Shown here: positions 1 to 9,366 of the stretch, one piece after another | How the letters are laid out: each line of letters begins with the position of its first letter | Numbering within the stretch: position 1 is the first letter of the stretch | From: Mycolicibacterium poriferae | Lineage (GTDB): Bacteria; Actinomycetota; Actinomycetes; Mycobacteriales; Mycobacteriaceae | DNA: 64,000 bases | Direction of reading: 5' to 3' | NCBI RefSeq assembly: GCF_010728325.1 | Contig: NZ_AP022570.1 | Span: forward strand, 5,084,001-5,148,000 | Position numbers and translations under genes: made by a program | Notes under the pieces: model-generated | Seen by the model: the letters and a program-made list of their open reading frames with translations, nothing else | What the model was told of the DNA's origin: nothing | The model's database searches: none

Positions 1-2055
1 GTCACCGCGCACCAGGGTGATGTCGGAGGCCTCGATGGCGACGTCGGTGCCGGTGCCCATCGCCAGACCGAGGTCGGCTTGGGCGAGGGCGGGCGCGTCG
101 TTGACTCCGTCGCCGACCATGGCGACCGTCTTGCCTTCGGCTTGGAGGCCTGCGATGACGTCAACCTTGCCTTCGGGCATGACTTCGGCGATGACGTCGT
201 CGATGCCGACTTCGGCGGCGATCTGTCGAGCGACGGCTTGGTTGTCGCCGGTGAGCAACACGGGGGTCAGCCCAATGTCACGCATCTGCGAGATTGCCTG
301 TGCGCTCGTCGATTTCACGGTGTCAGCGATGACGAGTACACCGCGCGCCTGCCCGTCCCACCCGACCGCTACCACGGTCTTTCCCTGGGCTTGCGCGCGG
401 GCCTTGGCGTGGGACAGATCCGGGCTGAGGTGTTGCGCCCAGTCGGACAGCAGTGATTCGCGCCCAACGATGACGGCGTGTCCATCCACGATGCCGTGGA
501 CGCCTTTACCTTCGACATTCGCGAAGTCCTCCGGAACGGGCAGGGCCTGGAGTTCCTCGGCCGCCGCGGCGGCGACGGCTTGGGCGATGGGGTGCTCGGA
601 GGCGTTCTCCAGGGCGCCGGCCAGTCGAAGCAGCTCCGCGCGTTCGGTTTCCGGCGCTGTGATGACATCGACCAGCGTCATTTTGCCGGTGGTGACGGTT
701 CCGGTCTTGTCCAGCACCACGGTGTCGACCTTGCGGGTGGATTCGAGCACCTCGGGACCTTTGATCAGCACGCCGATTTGTGCGCCGCGACCGGTGCCCA
801 CCAGCAGGGCGGTGGGCGTGGCCAGCCCGAGGGCGCAGGGGCAGGCGATGACGAGGACCGCGACCGCTGCGGTGAACGCGGCGGCGACTGAGAATCCCGC
901 GCCCAGCCAGGCGCCGAGGGTGATCACGGCGATAGCGATGACGATCGGTACGAAGACGCCGGAGATGCGATCGGCCAGGCGTTGCACTTCGGCCTTGCCG
1001 GTCTGGGCGCGTTCGACCAGCTGGGCCATCTGCGCGAGCTGGGTGTCCGAGCCGACGCGAGTGGCCTGCACCACCAGCCGACCGCCGGCGTTGACGGTGG
1101 CACCGACCACGGTGTCGCCGGCAGCGACTTCCACGGGTACCGCTTCGCCGGTCAGCATCGAGGCGTCGACAGCCGAGGAACCGGACACCACCACGCCGTC
1201 GGTGGCGATCTTCTCCCCCGGGCGCACGACGAACTCGTCGCCAACCACGAGTTCTTCGATGGCGATCTTGGTTTCCGTCCCGCCGCGCAGGACGGATACG
1301 TCTTTGGCGCCTAGGTCGAGCAGGGCTCGTAGTGCCGCTCCGGCCTGCCGTTTGGACCGCTTCTCGAAGTAGCGTCCGGCCAGGATGAACGTGGTTACGC
1401 CGGCGGCGACTTCGAGGTAGATGTTGGCGGCGCCATGCGACGGCGCCAGGGTGAACGCGAAGGGATGCTTCATACCCGGCGTGCCGGCACTGCCCAGAAA
1501 CAGCGCATACAGCGACCACAGGAACGCCGACACGGTGCCCAGTGAAATGAGCGTATCCATGGTCGCGGTGCCGTGTCGCAGGTTGGCCCAGGCGGCCCGA
1601 TGGAATGGCCATGCTGCCCACACGACGACGGGGGCAGCCAGCGTGAGCGACGCCCACTGCCAGTACGTGAACTGCAGCGCCGGGATCATCGCCATCGCGA
1701 CGACCGGCACCGTCAGGACGGCCGAGGCCCTCAGGCGGTGCCGCAGCGACGCCAGTTCGGGGTCGGCGGTGTCCACGGCGTGCGGGGTGTCACCGGATGC
1801 GTCGGAGGGCATCGGCGTGCGCGGTGTCGGGAGCGCGGCGGTGTAGCCCGTCTTCTCCACCTCGGCGATCAGCAGCGCCGGATCGTATCCGTCAGGCACC
1901 GTGACGGTGGCCTTTTCCGTCGCGTAATTGACTGTCGCGGCCACGCCGTCGAGCTTGTTGAGCTTGCGCTCGATGCGGTTGGCGCAGGAGGCGCAGGTCA
2001 TTCCCCCGATGCGGAGTTCCACACTCGGGCCAGACACCGGTGTCGATGTCGTCAT
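1..2055 (-). CDS. copA: Copper-translocating P1B-type ATPase (C-terminus outside window)
   Basis: Exports Cu(I) across the inner membrane at the cost of ATP. The reading frame is open from an ATG at 2053-2055 to the left window edge, giving 685 residues. An N-terminal heavy-metal domain carries MTCASC at residues 19-24. The actuator motif TGEA is at 302-305, the metal-site motif CPC at 405-407 (typical of copper pumps), the phosphorylated Asp in DKTGT at 449-453, and a GDGVNDAP hinge lies near the edge. The last two membrane helices are beyond the window. It is the third gene of a left-going operon after the chaperone and the secreted protein, behind two CsoR-like palindromes. Copper is the likely substrate; silver is possible. 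Confidence 0.95.
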   Translation of the reverse strand, partial: MTTSTPVSGPSVELRIGGMTCASCANRIERKLNKLDGVAATVNYATEKATVTVPDGYDPALLIAEVEKTGYTAALPTPRTPMPSDASGDTPHAVDTADPELASLRHRLRASAVLTVPVVAMAMIPALQFTYWQWASLTLAAPVVVWAAWPFHRAAWANLRHGTATMDTLISLGTVSAFLWSLYALFLGSAGTPGMKHPFAFTLAPSHGAANIYLEVAAGVTTFILAGRYFEKRSKRQAGAALRALLDLGAKDVSVLRGGTETKIAIEELVVGDEFVVRPGEKIATDGVVVSGSSAVDASMLTGEAVPVEVAAGDTVVGATVNAGGRLVVQATRVGSDTQLAQMAQLVERAQTGKAEVQRLADRISGVFVPIVIAIAVITLGAWLGAGFSVAAAFTAAVAVLVIACPCALGLATPTALLVGTGRGAQIGVLIKGPEVLESTRKVDTVVLDKTGTVTTGKMTLVDVITAPETERAELLRLAGALENASEHPIAQAVAAAAAEELQALPVPEDFANVEGKGVHGIVDGHAVIVGRESLLSDWAQHLSPDLSHAKARAQAQGKTVVAVGWDGQARGVLVIADTVKSTSAQAISQMRDIGLTPVLLTGDNQAVARQIAAEVGIDDVIAEVMPEGKVDVIAGLQAEGKTVAMVGDGVNDAPALAQADLGLAMGTGTDVAIEASDITLVRGD

Positions 2056-2095
2056 GAAGCCACTGCCTTTCAGTTTCTGATTCGGACGGGATAGC

Positions 2096-3067
2096 TCAGT
2101 GCCCGCCGGCATGGCCGGCGTCACGAGACGGCTCTGGCGCGGGCTCGTTGGTGCCACCGGGTGCGGCGTCGACGACGAAGCTGGCGGTGTGCACGGTGTC
2201 CTGGACTTTGAAGTCGAGGTAGAGCAGGTAGCGCCCGGCGGTGGGTGCGGTCGCCGCGAACGACACCGCAGGCCCACCGGTGCCGCCCGGTACCGGCTCG
2301 GCCCCCTCAGGGTGCACATGTAGATACGCCAGGTCTCCCTCACGCAAGGCGACGAGATGGCCGTAAGCCCCCAGGTAGGGCTGCAAGGTCATCACCGGCC
2401 GGCCGTCGCGCGTGACTGTCGCGGTGAGTTGGTGGGAGACGCCCGCGGTGAGGGCACCGTCCAGTTTCACGGTGTATCCGGCGATTTCATCCACGGTGCG
2501 TGTGGCACTCGCCACCGCCGGGACGAACGCGCCGGCCACCTGCACGGTTCGGGTGAGGGTGAGTTTGGCGCTGCCCGCCCCTGCGGGTTGGAAGTCGGCG
2601 AACACGCGGTAGGTGCCGGCGGCATTCCACGTCCACGGCGTTGACCACGTGCCGGTAGCCGCGTCCAGCCTTGGGTGTACATGGGCGAAGTGCTGGCCGT
2701 CGGAACGGACCACGATGAGGTGCAATTGCTTGTCGTGCACGTTCGCGTAGTCCAGCAGCGGCGTGCCGCCCGGGTCGACGATGGTGAAGCTCATCGTTCC
2801 CCGATCGTTGGGTGCGCTGGGGGCCCGCACCGGGCTCAGGACGTATCCGTCTTCGGCCAACGACAACCCCGGCGGGTCGGCGAAGGGAACGACTGGCGAC
2901 GCCTGCTCGGTCGGCGGCGCGCTGTGATCCGCTGCAGCATCGGAAGTTTGGGTCTGGGAAGATGTCGCCGCGGTATCAGGGACGACCGCTGCGGCGGTGA
3001 CGTATGCAGCCGTGAACGCCCCTGCCAGTCCGGCGCCAAACGCTGTCAATCGTCCCGCGGCGTTCAT
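2096..3067 (-). CDS. Secreted copper-locus protein with repeated beta-domains
   Basis: A 323-residue protein with an N-terminal hydrophobic segment (residues 1-30) that should act as a signal peptide or anchor, so it probably works outside the membrane. His residues sit in HVHP-like motifs (FAHVHP near residue 128, YLHVHPEG near 250) and the C-terminus ends in HAGGH, all compatible with metal binding. The body looks like two beta-sandwich domains. Its start overlaps the chaperone stop by 4 bases and the ATPase begins 40 bases downstream, so the three genes form one operon. I do not know a biochemically proven function; a periplasmic copper-handling role is inferred from position and histidines. 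Confidence 0.75.
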   Translation of the reverse strand: MNAAGRLTAFGAGLAGAFTAAYVTAAAVVPDTAATSSQTQTSDAAADHSAPPTEQASPVVPFADPPGLSLAEDGYVLSPVRAPSAPNDRGTMSFTIVDPGGTPLLDYANVHDKQLHLIVVRSDGQHFAHVHPRLDAATGTWSTPWTWNAAGTYRVFADFQPAGAGSAKLTLTRTVQVAGAFVPAVASATRTVDEIAGYTVKLDGALTAGVSHQLTATVTRDGRPVMTLQPYLGAYGHLVALREGDLAYLHVHPEGAEPVPGGTGGPAVSFAATAPTAGRYLLYLDFKVQDTVHTASFVVDAAPGGTNEPAPEPSRDAGHAGGH

Positions 3068-3276
3068 GCGACACGCACCGCCGAGTAGCCGGCCTCGTCG
3101 ACGGCGTTGAGGATCTGCGCGTCGTCGACGGGACGGCTCGACGTCACGATCAGCGTGCCGGTTTTGGCGCTAACTTCGACGTCTTCAACTCCGGCGACCT
3201 CGCTGACCTCTTCGCGCACCGAGAGCTCGCAATGTCCGCAAGTCATTCCTGTGACGGCGTACGTGCTCGTGCTCAT
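3064..3276 (-). CDS. copZ: CopZ-like copper chaperone (HMA domain)
   Basis: A 70-residue heavy-metal-associated domain with the GMTCGHC copper-binding motif near its N-terminus. It should carry Cu(I) to the adjacent ATPase. The start at 3274-3276 is chosen over the longer open frame (to 3360) because a GGAG ribosome site lies just upstream and the longer frame would run through the operators. The stop overlaps the next gene's start (ATGA). First gene of the operon, directly behind the CsoR-like operators. Confidence 0.93.
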   Translation of the reverse strand: MSTSTYAVTGMTCGHCELSVREEVSEVAGVEDVEVSAKTGTLIVTSSRPVDDAQILNAVDEAGYSAVRVA

Positions 3277-3305
3277 CACCGATCTCCTATCCTCGACGGG
3301 TGTAG

Positions 3306-3353
3306 ATACCCCTACCGGGTATACGTAAGAGAGCATATACCCCTTGGGGGTAT
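3306..3353. promoter_or_regulatory. Two CsoR-like operator palindromes
   Basis: Two 17-bp dyads, ATACCCCTACCGGGTAT at 3306-3322 and ATACCCCTTGGGGGTAT at 3337-3353, lie between the chaperone gene and the divergent hydrolase-like gene. ATACCCC-GGGGTAT dyads are the known operator type of the copper-sensing CsoR/RicR repressors. They sit where the leftward promoter must be and could also control the rightward gene. No csoR gene is visible in the window. Confidence 0.8.
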
Positions 3354-3435
3354 GTTTCAAGGGTTACTTTCCGGGGTCGTTGGTGTGGTGTCGACGCGCG
3401 TAGCGCTATCCCGGAACGAAGGGAGGGATCAGTTG

Positions 3436-4257
3436 GTGGTGCGCGCGTTACACGTCGGAGATGATGGCTGGCCCCTCATGGGGGAGGTCGTCGGGCGCGG
3501 CGAACTGATCATCATGCTTCATGGTGGGGGTCCGGATCACTACAGCATGCGACCGCTTGCTGACCGGCTCGCTGGCCGGTATCGCGTTGCGTTGCCTGAC
3601 ATTCGAGGGTACGGAGCATCGCGTTGTCCCGACCCGACGTTGCACCGATGGGATCAGTACGTCAGCGACGTCATTGCGATCATTCACGCGCTCGATGACA
3701 CCTGCGCCCACCTTGTCGGCGCCGGACTGGGCGGCACCATCGTTTTGCGGACGTGCCTCCAGCACCCCCGTATCGCCCGGTCGGCGGTGGTCATCAGCGC
3801 TGAAGCGATAGAGGACGATGCAGACAAAGCCGCAGACACCGATCTGATGGATCGTTTCGCCGAGCGTGCCCGTTCCCGCGGTCTGCAGGCCGCCTGGGAA
3901 TTGTTCATTCCTGATCTTCAGCCGCTGATCGCAAACCTGGTCGCTGAGGCTATTCCGCGCGCTGACGCCCACAGTGCGGCGGCCGCGGCGTCAATCGGTC
4001 ATGACCGCGCCTTTGCAACGGTCGAGGACCTCCGGCGCATCGACACTGCGACGCTCGTCATCGCCGGCGACGACATCCGTCACCCCGAGTGCTTGGCACA
4101 CAGCCTCGCCGATGTCCTTCCACGAGGGGTCCTCGCCGAAGTTTCGATGTCCCGCCAATTCGTCAACGCTGAGGACATGGCACACGCTTTCGGCCCAGCG
4201 ATCGAGAACTTCCTTCGCAGAACATCGGACCGGGACACTCGGGTCCATGAAGACTAG
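3436..4257 (+). CDS. Alpha/beta-hydrolase fold protein with missing catalytic residues
   Basis: A 273-residue protein with the alpha/beta-hydrolase fold: oxyanion strand HGGG near residue 29, a DIRGYG strand, and a nucleophile-elbow region reading VGAGLGG at residues 94-100. The nucleophile (GxSxG) is replaced by Gly97. The usual C-terminal catalytic His region reads SRQFVNAEDM, with no His before the F-x-x-x-E-D pattern. On these readings it should not be an active hydrolase. The GTG start follows a GGAGGG ribosome site at 3422-3427; TTG 3433 and GTG 3439 are alternatives, and a longer form from ATG 3352 would overlap the operator. Divergent from the copper operon. Confidence 0.75.
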   Translation: MVRALHVGDDGWPLMGEVVGRGELIIMLHGGGPDHYSMRPLADRLAGRYRVALPDIRGYGASRCPDPTLHRWDQYVSDVIAIIHALDDTCAHLVGAGLGGTIVLRTCLQHPRIARSAVVISAEAIEDDADKAADTDLMDRFAERARSRGLQAAWELFIPDLQPLIANLVAEAIPRADAHSAAAAASIGHDRAFATVEDLRRIDTATLVIAGDDIRHPECLAHSLADVLPRGVLAEVSMSRQFVNAEDMAHAFGPAIENFLRRTSDRDTRVHED

Positions 4258-4335
4258 GCACTAAGGACGGCGGCAGCAGTGAGGGGCCTCACGCTCCGGC
4301 GGCAAGCCGCTCGGGGGCAGCCTGTCGCGGTGCTG

Positions 4336-4482
4336 TCAGCCGCAGCAGGACTTTCCCTCGCCTGCCTTGCCTGAGCGGCGCCCACTAGTGACACGACCCA
4401 CCGCGCACAAAGCGATGCATTTGGCGATCGACCGTGCGGTCTGGCTTTGGACGAGCTGCCGAAATCTTTCTTGTACGGTCAC
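4336..4482 (-). CDS. Small cysteine-containing ORF behind a CsoR-like operator
   Basis: A 48-residue ORF with four cysteines: two as KCIALC in the middle and two adjacent in the C-terminal GKSCCG. The GTG at 4480-4482 follows GGAAGG; a longer form could start from TTG at 4528-4530. A perfect ATACCCC-type palindrome lies 54 bases upstream. No family is recognised. Size, cysteines and operator would suit a copper-induced metal-binding peptide, but this is inference and the ORF could be chance. Confidence 0.4.
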   Translation of the reverse strand: MTVQERFRQLVQSQTARSIAKCIALCAVGRVTSGRRSGKAGEGKSCCG

Positions 4483-4536
4483 CAGCGATACGCCTTCCAG
4501 TCGTCGGGCTACCCGCCCCGGGTGATACAACGAAGG

Positions 4537-4551
4537 TACCCCTGAGGGGTA
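4537..4551. promoter_or_regulatory. Third CsoR-like operator
   Basis: TACCCCTGAGGGGTA is a perfect 15-bp palindrome with the same flanks as the sites at 3306 and 3337. On the minus strand it continues into TATACCCC, which could overlap a -10 element. The downstream ORF on that side is the small cysteine-containing one; the AraC gene on the other side starts 160 bases away. Confidence 0.7.
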
Positions 4552-4711
4552 TACGGTACAAGGGCGCCCGAGCTAGGCGCGGCGGTGGGTGACTGGCTCA
4601 CGGCGCATATCCTGCATTACCCGTGGCGGCGGATGGCTCCACGCCTGATTCGATGTTCCCCGTTGCTGGCGCCGCGGTAAGTCGATTATTGGAAGGCCGT
4701 AGCATCGATTC

Positions 4712-5488
4712 GTGGCGATGATGCGGGATGGCGGTGGTATCACCGGTGAACCGCACTGGGGCGGCACTGCACTGCTGCGACCTGGGGTGTTGGCGTTCAC
4801 CGGATCGATTGGCACCACCGACCTACACGCCCACCATGCCGTCCAGATTGTCACCGCAACAACACCTTTCACGATGCGTGACGAGCACGGCAACCAGCAT
4901 CGCGGCACCAAGGTGGTCGTGCCCGCCGATGCGCCACACCGGGTCGAAGTCGGCGCGCCGGAGGGCACCGTAGTGTTCTTGGAACCGGAGTCTGCCCCAG
5001 GGCGCTCGGCGCACCTGCGCGCGCTTCGGTCCGGCTGGACTGTTGCTCCGGTGTTGACGTTCACCCGCCGACGTCCGTTGGCCGTCGTGGTCGACGAGCT
5101 GATCGAACACCTCGCACCCGCCATGGCAGCTGACGAAGCAACGACCCGCCATCGCGCCGTCGACGAGGCGTTGCGGCTGCTCCCCGACCTTGTGGCCGCA
5201 GGCCCAGTCAGCGGTACCGAACTCGCGGCCCAGGTCGGTGTGTCTGCGAGCCGATTGACCCATCTGTTCACCGAACAGGTCGGCATTCCGCTGCGCCGCT
5301 ACGTGCTGTGGTTACGGCTGCGGCTCGCCATCATTTGCGCGCACGCCGGCGATGACCTGACCGGCGCCGCACATAATGCGGGGTTTTCCGACAGCGCCCA
5401 TCTGACCCGCACCACGCGGGAGATGTTCGGGCTGGCGCCCTCGGCGTTGAGCCGGCACGTGTCCTGGGACCTCGACACCGCCGTGTAG
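4712..5488 (+). CDS. AraC-family transcriptional regulator
   Basis: A 258-residue regulator. The N-terminal part looks like a small cupin-type sensor domain (HAHHAVQIV near residue 40). The C-terminal ~95 residues contain the two helix-turn-helix units of the AraC/XylS family, including SASRLTHLFTEQVGIPLRRY and AGFSDSAHLTRTTREMFG. The start is GTG 4712, with ATG 4718 as an alternative. It is followed 44 bases later by the sterol-desaturase-like gene on the same strand, its most likely target. The inducer is not evident. Confidence 0.88.
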   Translation: MAMMRDGGGITGEPHWGGTALLRPGVLAFTGSIGTTDLHAHHAVQIVTATTPFTMRDEHGNQHRGTKVVVPADAPHRVEVGAPEGTVVFLEPESAPGRSAHLRALRSGWTVAPVLTFTRRRPLAVVVDELIEHLAPAMAADEATTRHRAVDEALRLLPDLVAAGPVSGTELAAQVGVSASRLTHLFTEQVGIPLRRYVLWLRLRLAIICAHAGDDLTGAAHNAGFSDSAHLTRTTREMFGLAPSALSRHVSWDLDTAV

Positions 5489-5532
5489 CCGGATCATTCA
5501 AGCTCTGCCACGCCAGTAGCCGCGACGATCAG

Positions 5533-6489
5533 ATGGTGAGCACGAAGTCCCCGCCATTGACGGCGATCACCGCGGCACAGGCGGTGGCCCGATACGGCTA
5601 CGTGCCGGTCATGCTGCTCGGCCTCAACGGCGCCGGTGTGGCGTTAACCGCCGCCGGCGCCCCGAAATACTGGCTGCTGGCCGTGATGGCCGTCGCGATT
5701 GCCACCGCGTTCCTGGTCGAACGTGTCATTCCGTATGACCCCGAATGGAATCATGACCAGGCAGACAGCAGGCGCGACCGCATCCACGTCGCAGTCAACG
5801 AGACGCTGATCCTGGCCAGCGTGGCTGCCATTCCACTACTAGCTGCGGTCGTCCCGGCCCCGCGGCTGTGGCCGCGCACCTGGGCATTGCCGCTGCAGGT
5901 CCTCGCCGCGATCATGATCGCCGACCTCGGCATCACCGTGGTCCATGTGGCCAGCCACAAGATCGGCGTGTTGTGGCGTTTCCACGCCGTGCACCACAGC
6001 ATCACCCGCTTCTACGGCCTCAACGGCCTGATGAAACACCCGCTGCACCAAACCGTCGAGATGGCCGCTGGTGTGGCACCGCTCATCCTGATCGGTCTGC
6101 CCGTCAACGTCGCCTCCCTACTCGCCCTCGCGGTGGCGATCCAGCTGCTGCTGCAGCACTCCAACGCCGACTACCGCGTGGGCCCCGCCAAGCACGTCTT
6201 GGCTCTCAACGAAGGCCACCGCTTCCATCACCTCAAGTGGGCCGGCATCGGCGACGTTAACTTCGGGCTGTTCACCCTGGTCTGGGACCACCTCATGCGC
6301 ACCTACTCCTATAACCCCACCCGCCGATTCGACTCCACCCAGCTCGGCATGGCCGCACACCCCGACTACCCCACCGCGTACGGGCGGCAGCTGATACACC
6401 CCTTCACCCCCGCCGGAGGGTGCAGCCTCAAGTCCACCACCGCGACGAAGGACCCCACCGCGAAGAAACCGACACTGGAGCAGGGCTGA
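5533..6489 (+). CDS. Sterol desaturase / fatty acid hydroxylase family membrane protein
   Basis: A 318-residue integral membrane enzyme of the di-iron fatty acid hydroxylase superfamily, which hydroxylates or desaturates lipid substrates using O2. Histidine motifs are HVASH, RFHAVHHS, and GHRFHHLKW further on, as expected for the di-iron site, between several hydrophobic segments. Likely co-transcribed with or activated by the AraC regulator upstream. The lipid substrate cannot be read from sequence. Confidence 0.85.
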   Translation: MVSTKSPPLTAITAAQAVARYGYVPVMLLGLNGAGVALTAAGAPKYWLLAVMAVAIATAFLVERVIPYDPEWNHDQADSRRDRIHVAVNETLILASVAAIPLLAAVVPAPRLWPRTWALPLQVLAAIMIADLGITVVHVASHKIGVLWRFHAVHHSITRFYGLNGLMKHPLHQTVEMAAGVAPLILIGLPVNVASLLALAVAIQLLLQHSNADYRVGPAKHVLALNEGHRFHHLKWAGIGDVNFGLFTLVWDHLMRTYSYNPTRRFDSTQLGMAAHPDYPTAYGRQLIHPFTPAGGCSLKSTTATKDPTAKKPTLEQG

Positions 6490-6849
6490 GAGCGACCAGC
6501 GTCTAGCGCTCCCGGAACCGTGATTGCCTCAAGCGTTCCCGATCTACGCGTACTAGACCCATAGCCTCCTACGTGGCCCATTTCGCGCCACGGGCCGACG
6601 ATCGACGAACAAACGATCGGCAGCCCGTTCGGCGCCTGCCAGAGCTAGCCGGATGCCATGTCGGGCAGACCAGAGCGCAAGTCTGCGTCTTTACTGAATC
6701 TTCATCGAAGGACTAAGAAAGCCAAATGACGCATCAGCACACTTGAACCATATTCGTGAACGGTGCACCGCCGCCCGCGAACGGCCGTCGCGGCGCACGC
6801 AGTGCCCGCTCATCGGCGATGTCAACATTCGGATACGGAGACCACACTG
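6490..6849. other. Intergenic region with one weak regulatory repeat
   Basis: No gene is seen. At 6688-6704 the minus strand reads TGAAGAT-TCAG-TAAAGA, an 11-bp spaced repeat one mismatch away from those found before the two-component system (16772) and the DUF305 gene (19597). It lies about 145 bases before the L,D-transpeptidase but in the opposite orientation, so its role is uncertain. Confidence 0.4.
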
Positions 6850-8073
6850 ATGCCGCAGGCCACTTGCCTCCCACCGTTTCGCAGGACGGCGCAGTGGCTG
6901 CGGACGGCCGTCCTGGCGATGACGGTGCTGCTGATCGCGGCCGCGTGCAGCTCGTCGCCGGCCGCCGCGCCCCAGCCCGAGGTCATCACTGATAAAGGCA
7001 CCCCGTTCGCCGACCTGCTAGTGCCCAAATTGCAGGCGTCGGTGACCGACGGAGCGATCGGCGTCGCGGTGGACTCCCCTGTTACCGTGTCCGCCGGTGA
7101 CGGCGTTCTCGGCCAAGTCTCGTTGACCAACGAAGCCGGCGAACTCGTCGACGGACAGCTCAGCCCCGATGGCGTGTCCTGGTCGTCGGCCGAGCCGCTG
7201 GGCTACAACAAGCAGTACACCCTTCATGCCCAGGCCCTTGGACTGGGCGGCGCGACCACTACGACAGCGACCTTCGAAACCCACTCGCCCGACAACTTAA
7301 CGATGCCCTACGTCCTGCCCAACGACGGGGAAACGGTTGGCGTGGGCCAACCCATCGCGATCCGCTTCGATGAAAACATCGCCGACCGGATTGCGGCGCA
7401 GCAAGCGATCAACGTGACCACCAACCCCCCGGTCGAGGGAGCCTTCTACTGGCTCAATAATCGCGAAGTACGTTGGCGCCCAGCCGAATACTGGAAACCG
7501 GGAACAAAAGTAGAGGTGGCGGTCAACGCCTACGGCGTCAACTTCGGTGACGGGCTGTTCGGTCAGGATGACGTCACTACCCGGTTCACCATTGGTGACG
7601 AGGTCATCGCCACCGCCGATGACGCCACCAAAACGATGACTGTGCGGCGCAATGGTCAGATCGTCAAGACCATGCCCATCTCCATGGGTAAAGCCAAGAC
7701 CCCGACCGATAACGGCGCCTACATCATCGGAGATCGTTACTCGTTTCTGGTGATGGATTCGTCCACCTACGGAGTCCCGGTCAACTCTCCTGACGGATAC
7801 CGCACCGAGGTGGAGTGGGCGACCCAGATGTCCTACAGCGGGATCTACGTGCACTCTGCACCGTGGTCGGTGGGCAGCCAAGGTATCGCCAATGTCAGCC
7901 ACGGATGCCTCAACGTCAATCCGGCCAACGCCCGCTGGTTCTACGACAACACCCGACGCGGCGACATCGTTGAGGTCATCAACACCACCGGCCCCACGCT
8001 GTCGGGGACAGACGGTTTAGGTGACTGGAACATCCCCTGGGATCAGTGGAAAGCCGGCAACGCCAACCTCTGA
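6850..8073 (+). CDS. L,D-transpeptidase lipoprotein (LdtMt2-like)
   Basis: Makes 3-3 cross-links in peptidoglycan outside the membrane. 407 residues, with a lipoprotein signal ending IAAAC, two immunoglobulin-like domains, and a YkuD catalytic domain. The catalytic motif is SHGCLN with Cys353; the upstream HSAP segment supplies the usual His. The C-terminal tail [17 protein letters not shown] is typical of mycobacterial LdtMt2/LppS. The start is ATG 6850, just before a clear signal peptide. It opens a block of wall-remodelling genes. Complete and apparently functional. Confidence 0.93.
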   Translation: MPQATCLPPFRRTAQWLRTAVLAMTVLLIAAACSSSPAAAPQPEVITDKGTPFADLLVPKLQASVTDGAIGVAVDSPVTVSAGDGVLGQVSLTNEAGELVDGQLSPDGVSWSSAEPLGYNKQYTLHAQALGLGGATTTTATFETHSPDNLTMPYVLPNDGETVGVGQPIAIRFDENIADRIAAQQAINVTTNPPVEGAFYWLNNREVRWRPAEYWKPGTKVEVAVNAYGVNFGDGLFGQDDVTTRFTIGDEVIATADDATKTMTVRRNGQIVKTMPISMGKAKTPTDNGAYIIGDRYSFLVMDSSTYGVPVNSPDGYRTEVEWATQMSYSGIYVHSAPWSVGSQGIANVSHGCLNVNPANARWFYDNTRRGDIVEVINTTGPTLSGTDGLGDWNIPWDQWKAGNANL

Positions 8074-8449
8074 AACTCAGATCAGCAGCGGAGACTCACA
8101 ACCGCCGCCTCCCAGTCACCTCGTGGCACCAGTTACGCGTGCCAGCAGGACGTTTCGCATCCACCGAACCGGGTTGCGAACTGCCAAGTGTCACCCAAGC
8201 ATCGCGCCGTGGGGCCCACGCAGCACAGGTAGCGCAGCCCTTTCCGCTACGACACCTTTGGTTTGCCGCCCTAGGTAAAGGCATTTTCACATGTCCGGAC
8301 CACCGCTTATTTCGTAGCCTTGCCATCGACGATCGACACTTTCAAGCACCCATTCGCAAAACACCATTAGCAATTTCAGCTGCCGAAATTCCAGCATTGT
8401 AATTATGTTGCAGGTGTTACTGATGAGGCATATGTGAGTTAGGCTGATC

Positions 8450-8466
8450 TACGTATTCGCTACGTA
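8450..8466. promoter_or_regulatory. Tandem TACGTA operator (BlaI-type candidate)
   Basis: TACGTA at 8450-8455 and again at 8461-8466, 11 bp apart, in a 484-bp gap otherwise without genes. It lies 91 bases before the NlpC/P60 gene. One of six sites with the same spacing in this island. Confidence 0.7.
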
Positions 8467-8557
8467 CATCGTTGCTGCACAGTACGGAACGCTCTGTTTC
8501 GCCTTTCTTGGCGAAACCAATCACCGGCGCTCCGACGGCCGAAAGAAAGAACGCCAT

Positions 8558-9304
8558 ATGGAACCGATGGCCCGATGCGTCCGCCCGGAGAAAGGCCGCG
8601 TATCTGCGTTCGGCTTTCGCCTGACTGGGGTGATCGTTGCCGTCGTCGCGACGGTACTTTTGGCGTGCACGCCAGCAGCCTCCGCCGAGCCGACAGGCGG
8701 TCCGTGGGATCCACTCCTGCCCAAGATCCCGAGTGCGGGAGCGCCCGGCGATCCGGTTGCCATCGCCAACGCGTCCTTGCAGGCGACGGCCGTTGCCACC
8801 CAGACTGCGATGGACTTGGGGCGTAGCTTCCTGAGCAGTCTCGGACTCGTCAGTCCCGCGGCAAGCCCCCAAACGAGCGTCCGCGGCAACCGTCTCTACG
8901 GTGCCCAGGCGATCGAATACGTTATCCGCAGGGCAGGAACGCAGATCGGCGTTCCCTACTCCTGGGGAGGGGGCAGCCTCACCGGCCCTAGTCGCGGAGT
9001 CGACCAAGGCGCAGGCACCGTCGGTTTCGACTGCTCAGGACTGACACGATTCGCCTTCGCCGGCGTCGGCGTACTGTTGCCGCGATGGTCCGGCGACCAG
9101 TACAACGCTGGCCGCAAGGTACCTCCCGCGCAAGCTAAACGCGGTGACCTCCTGTTCTGGGGGCCCGGCGGAAGCCAACACGAAGCGATCTACCTCGGCG
9201 GCGGAAAAATGATCGAGGCGCAACAAACCGGCGTTCCCATCAAGATTTCACCGGTGCGTACCGCCGGGATGACACCCTACGTCATACGGATTATCGAGAC
9301 CTGA
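8558..9304 (+). CDS. NlpC/P60 peptidoglycan endopeptidase, RipA catalytic type
   Basis: A secreted D,L-endopeptidase that should cut peptide stems of peptidoglycan. 248 residues: signal peptide ending near TPAASA, a short linker resembling that of the longer paralogue at 15077, and a C-terminal NlpC/P60 domain. The catalytic Cys159 is in FDCSGL, His208 in SQHEAIY and Glu220 in MIEA. The spacings (49 and 12) equal those of the RipA Cys-His-Glu triad. It lacks the long coiled coil of RipA, so autoinhibition would differ. Preceded by a tandem TACGTA operator. Confidence 0.92.
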   Translation: MEPMARCVRPEKGRVSAFGFRLTGVIVAVVATVLLACTPAASAEPTGGPWDPLLPKIPSAGAPGDPVAIANASLQATAVATQTAMDLGRSFLSSLGLVSPAASPQTSVRGNRLYGAQAIEYVIRRAGTQIGVPYSWGGGSLTGPSRGVDQGAGTVGFDCSGLTRFAFAGVGVLLPRWSGDQYNAGRKVPPAQAKRGDLLFWGPGGSQHEAIYLGGGKMIEAQQTGVPIKISPVRTAGMTPYVIRIIET

Positions 9305-9366
9305 CCCCGAACGCTTCCGCCAACAGCTTCCTCCCACCAAAAGCCTTGTCTGCACCGGGTAATGGT

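Noticed and set aside
506..1657. 383-codon minus-strand open frame
   Set aside because: Arg-rich shadow of the copper ATPase, which lies in another minus-strand frame and is open to the edge.
3322..3327. TACGTA hexamer near copZ as a member of the TACGTA regulon
   Set aside because: No partner hexamer at 11 bp on either side; it is part of the copper operator flank.
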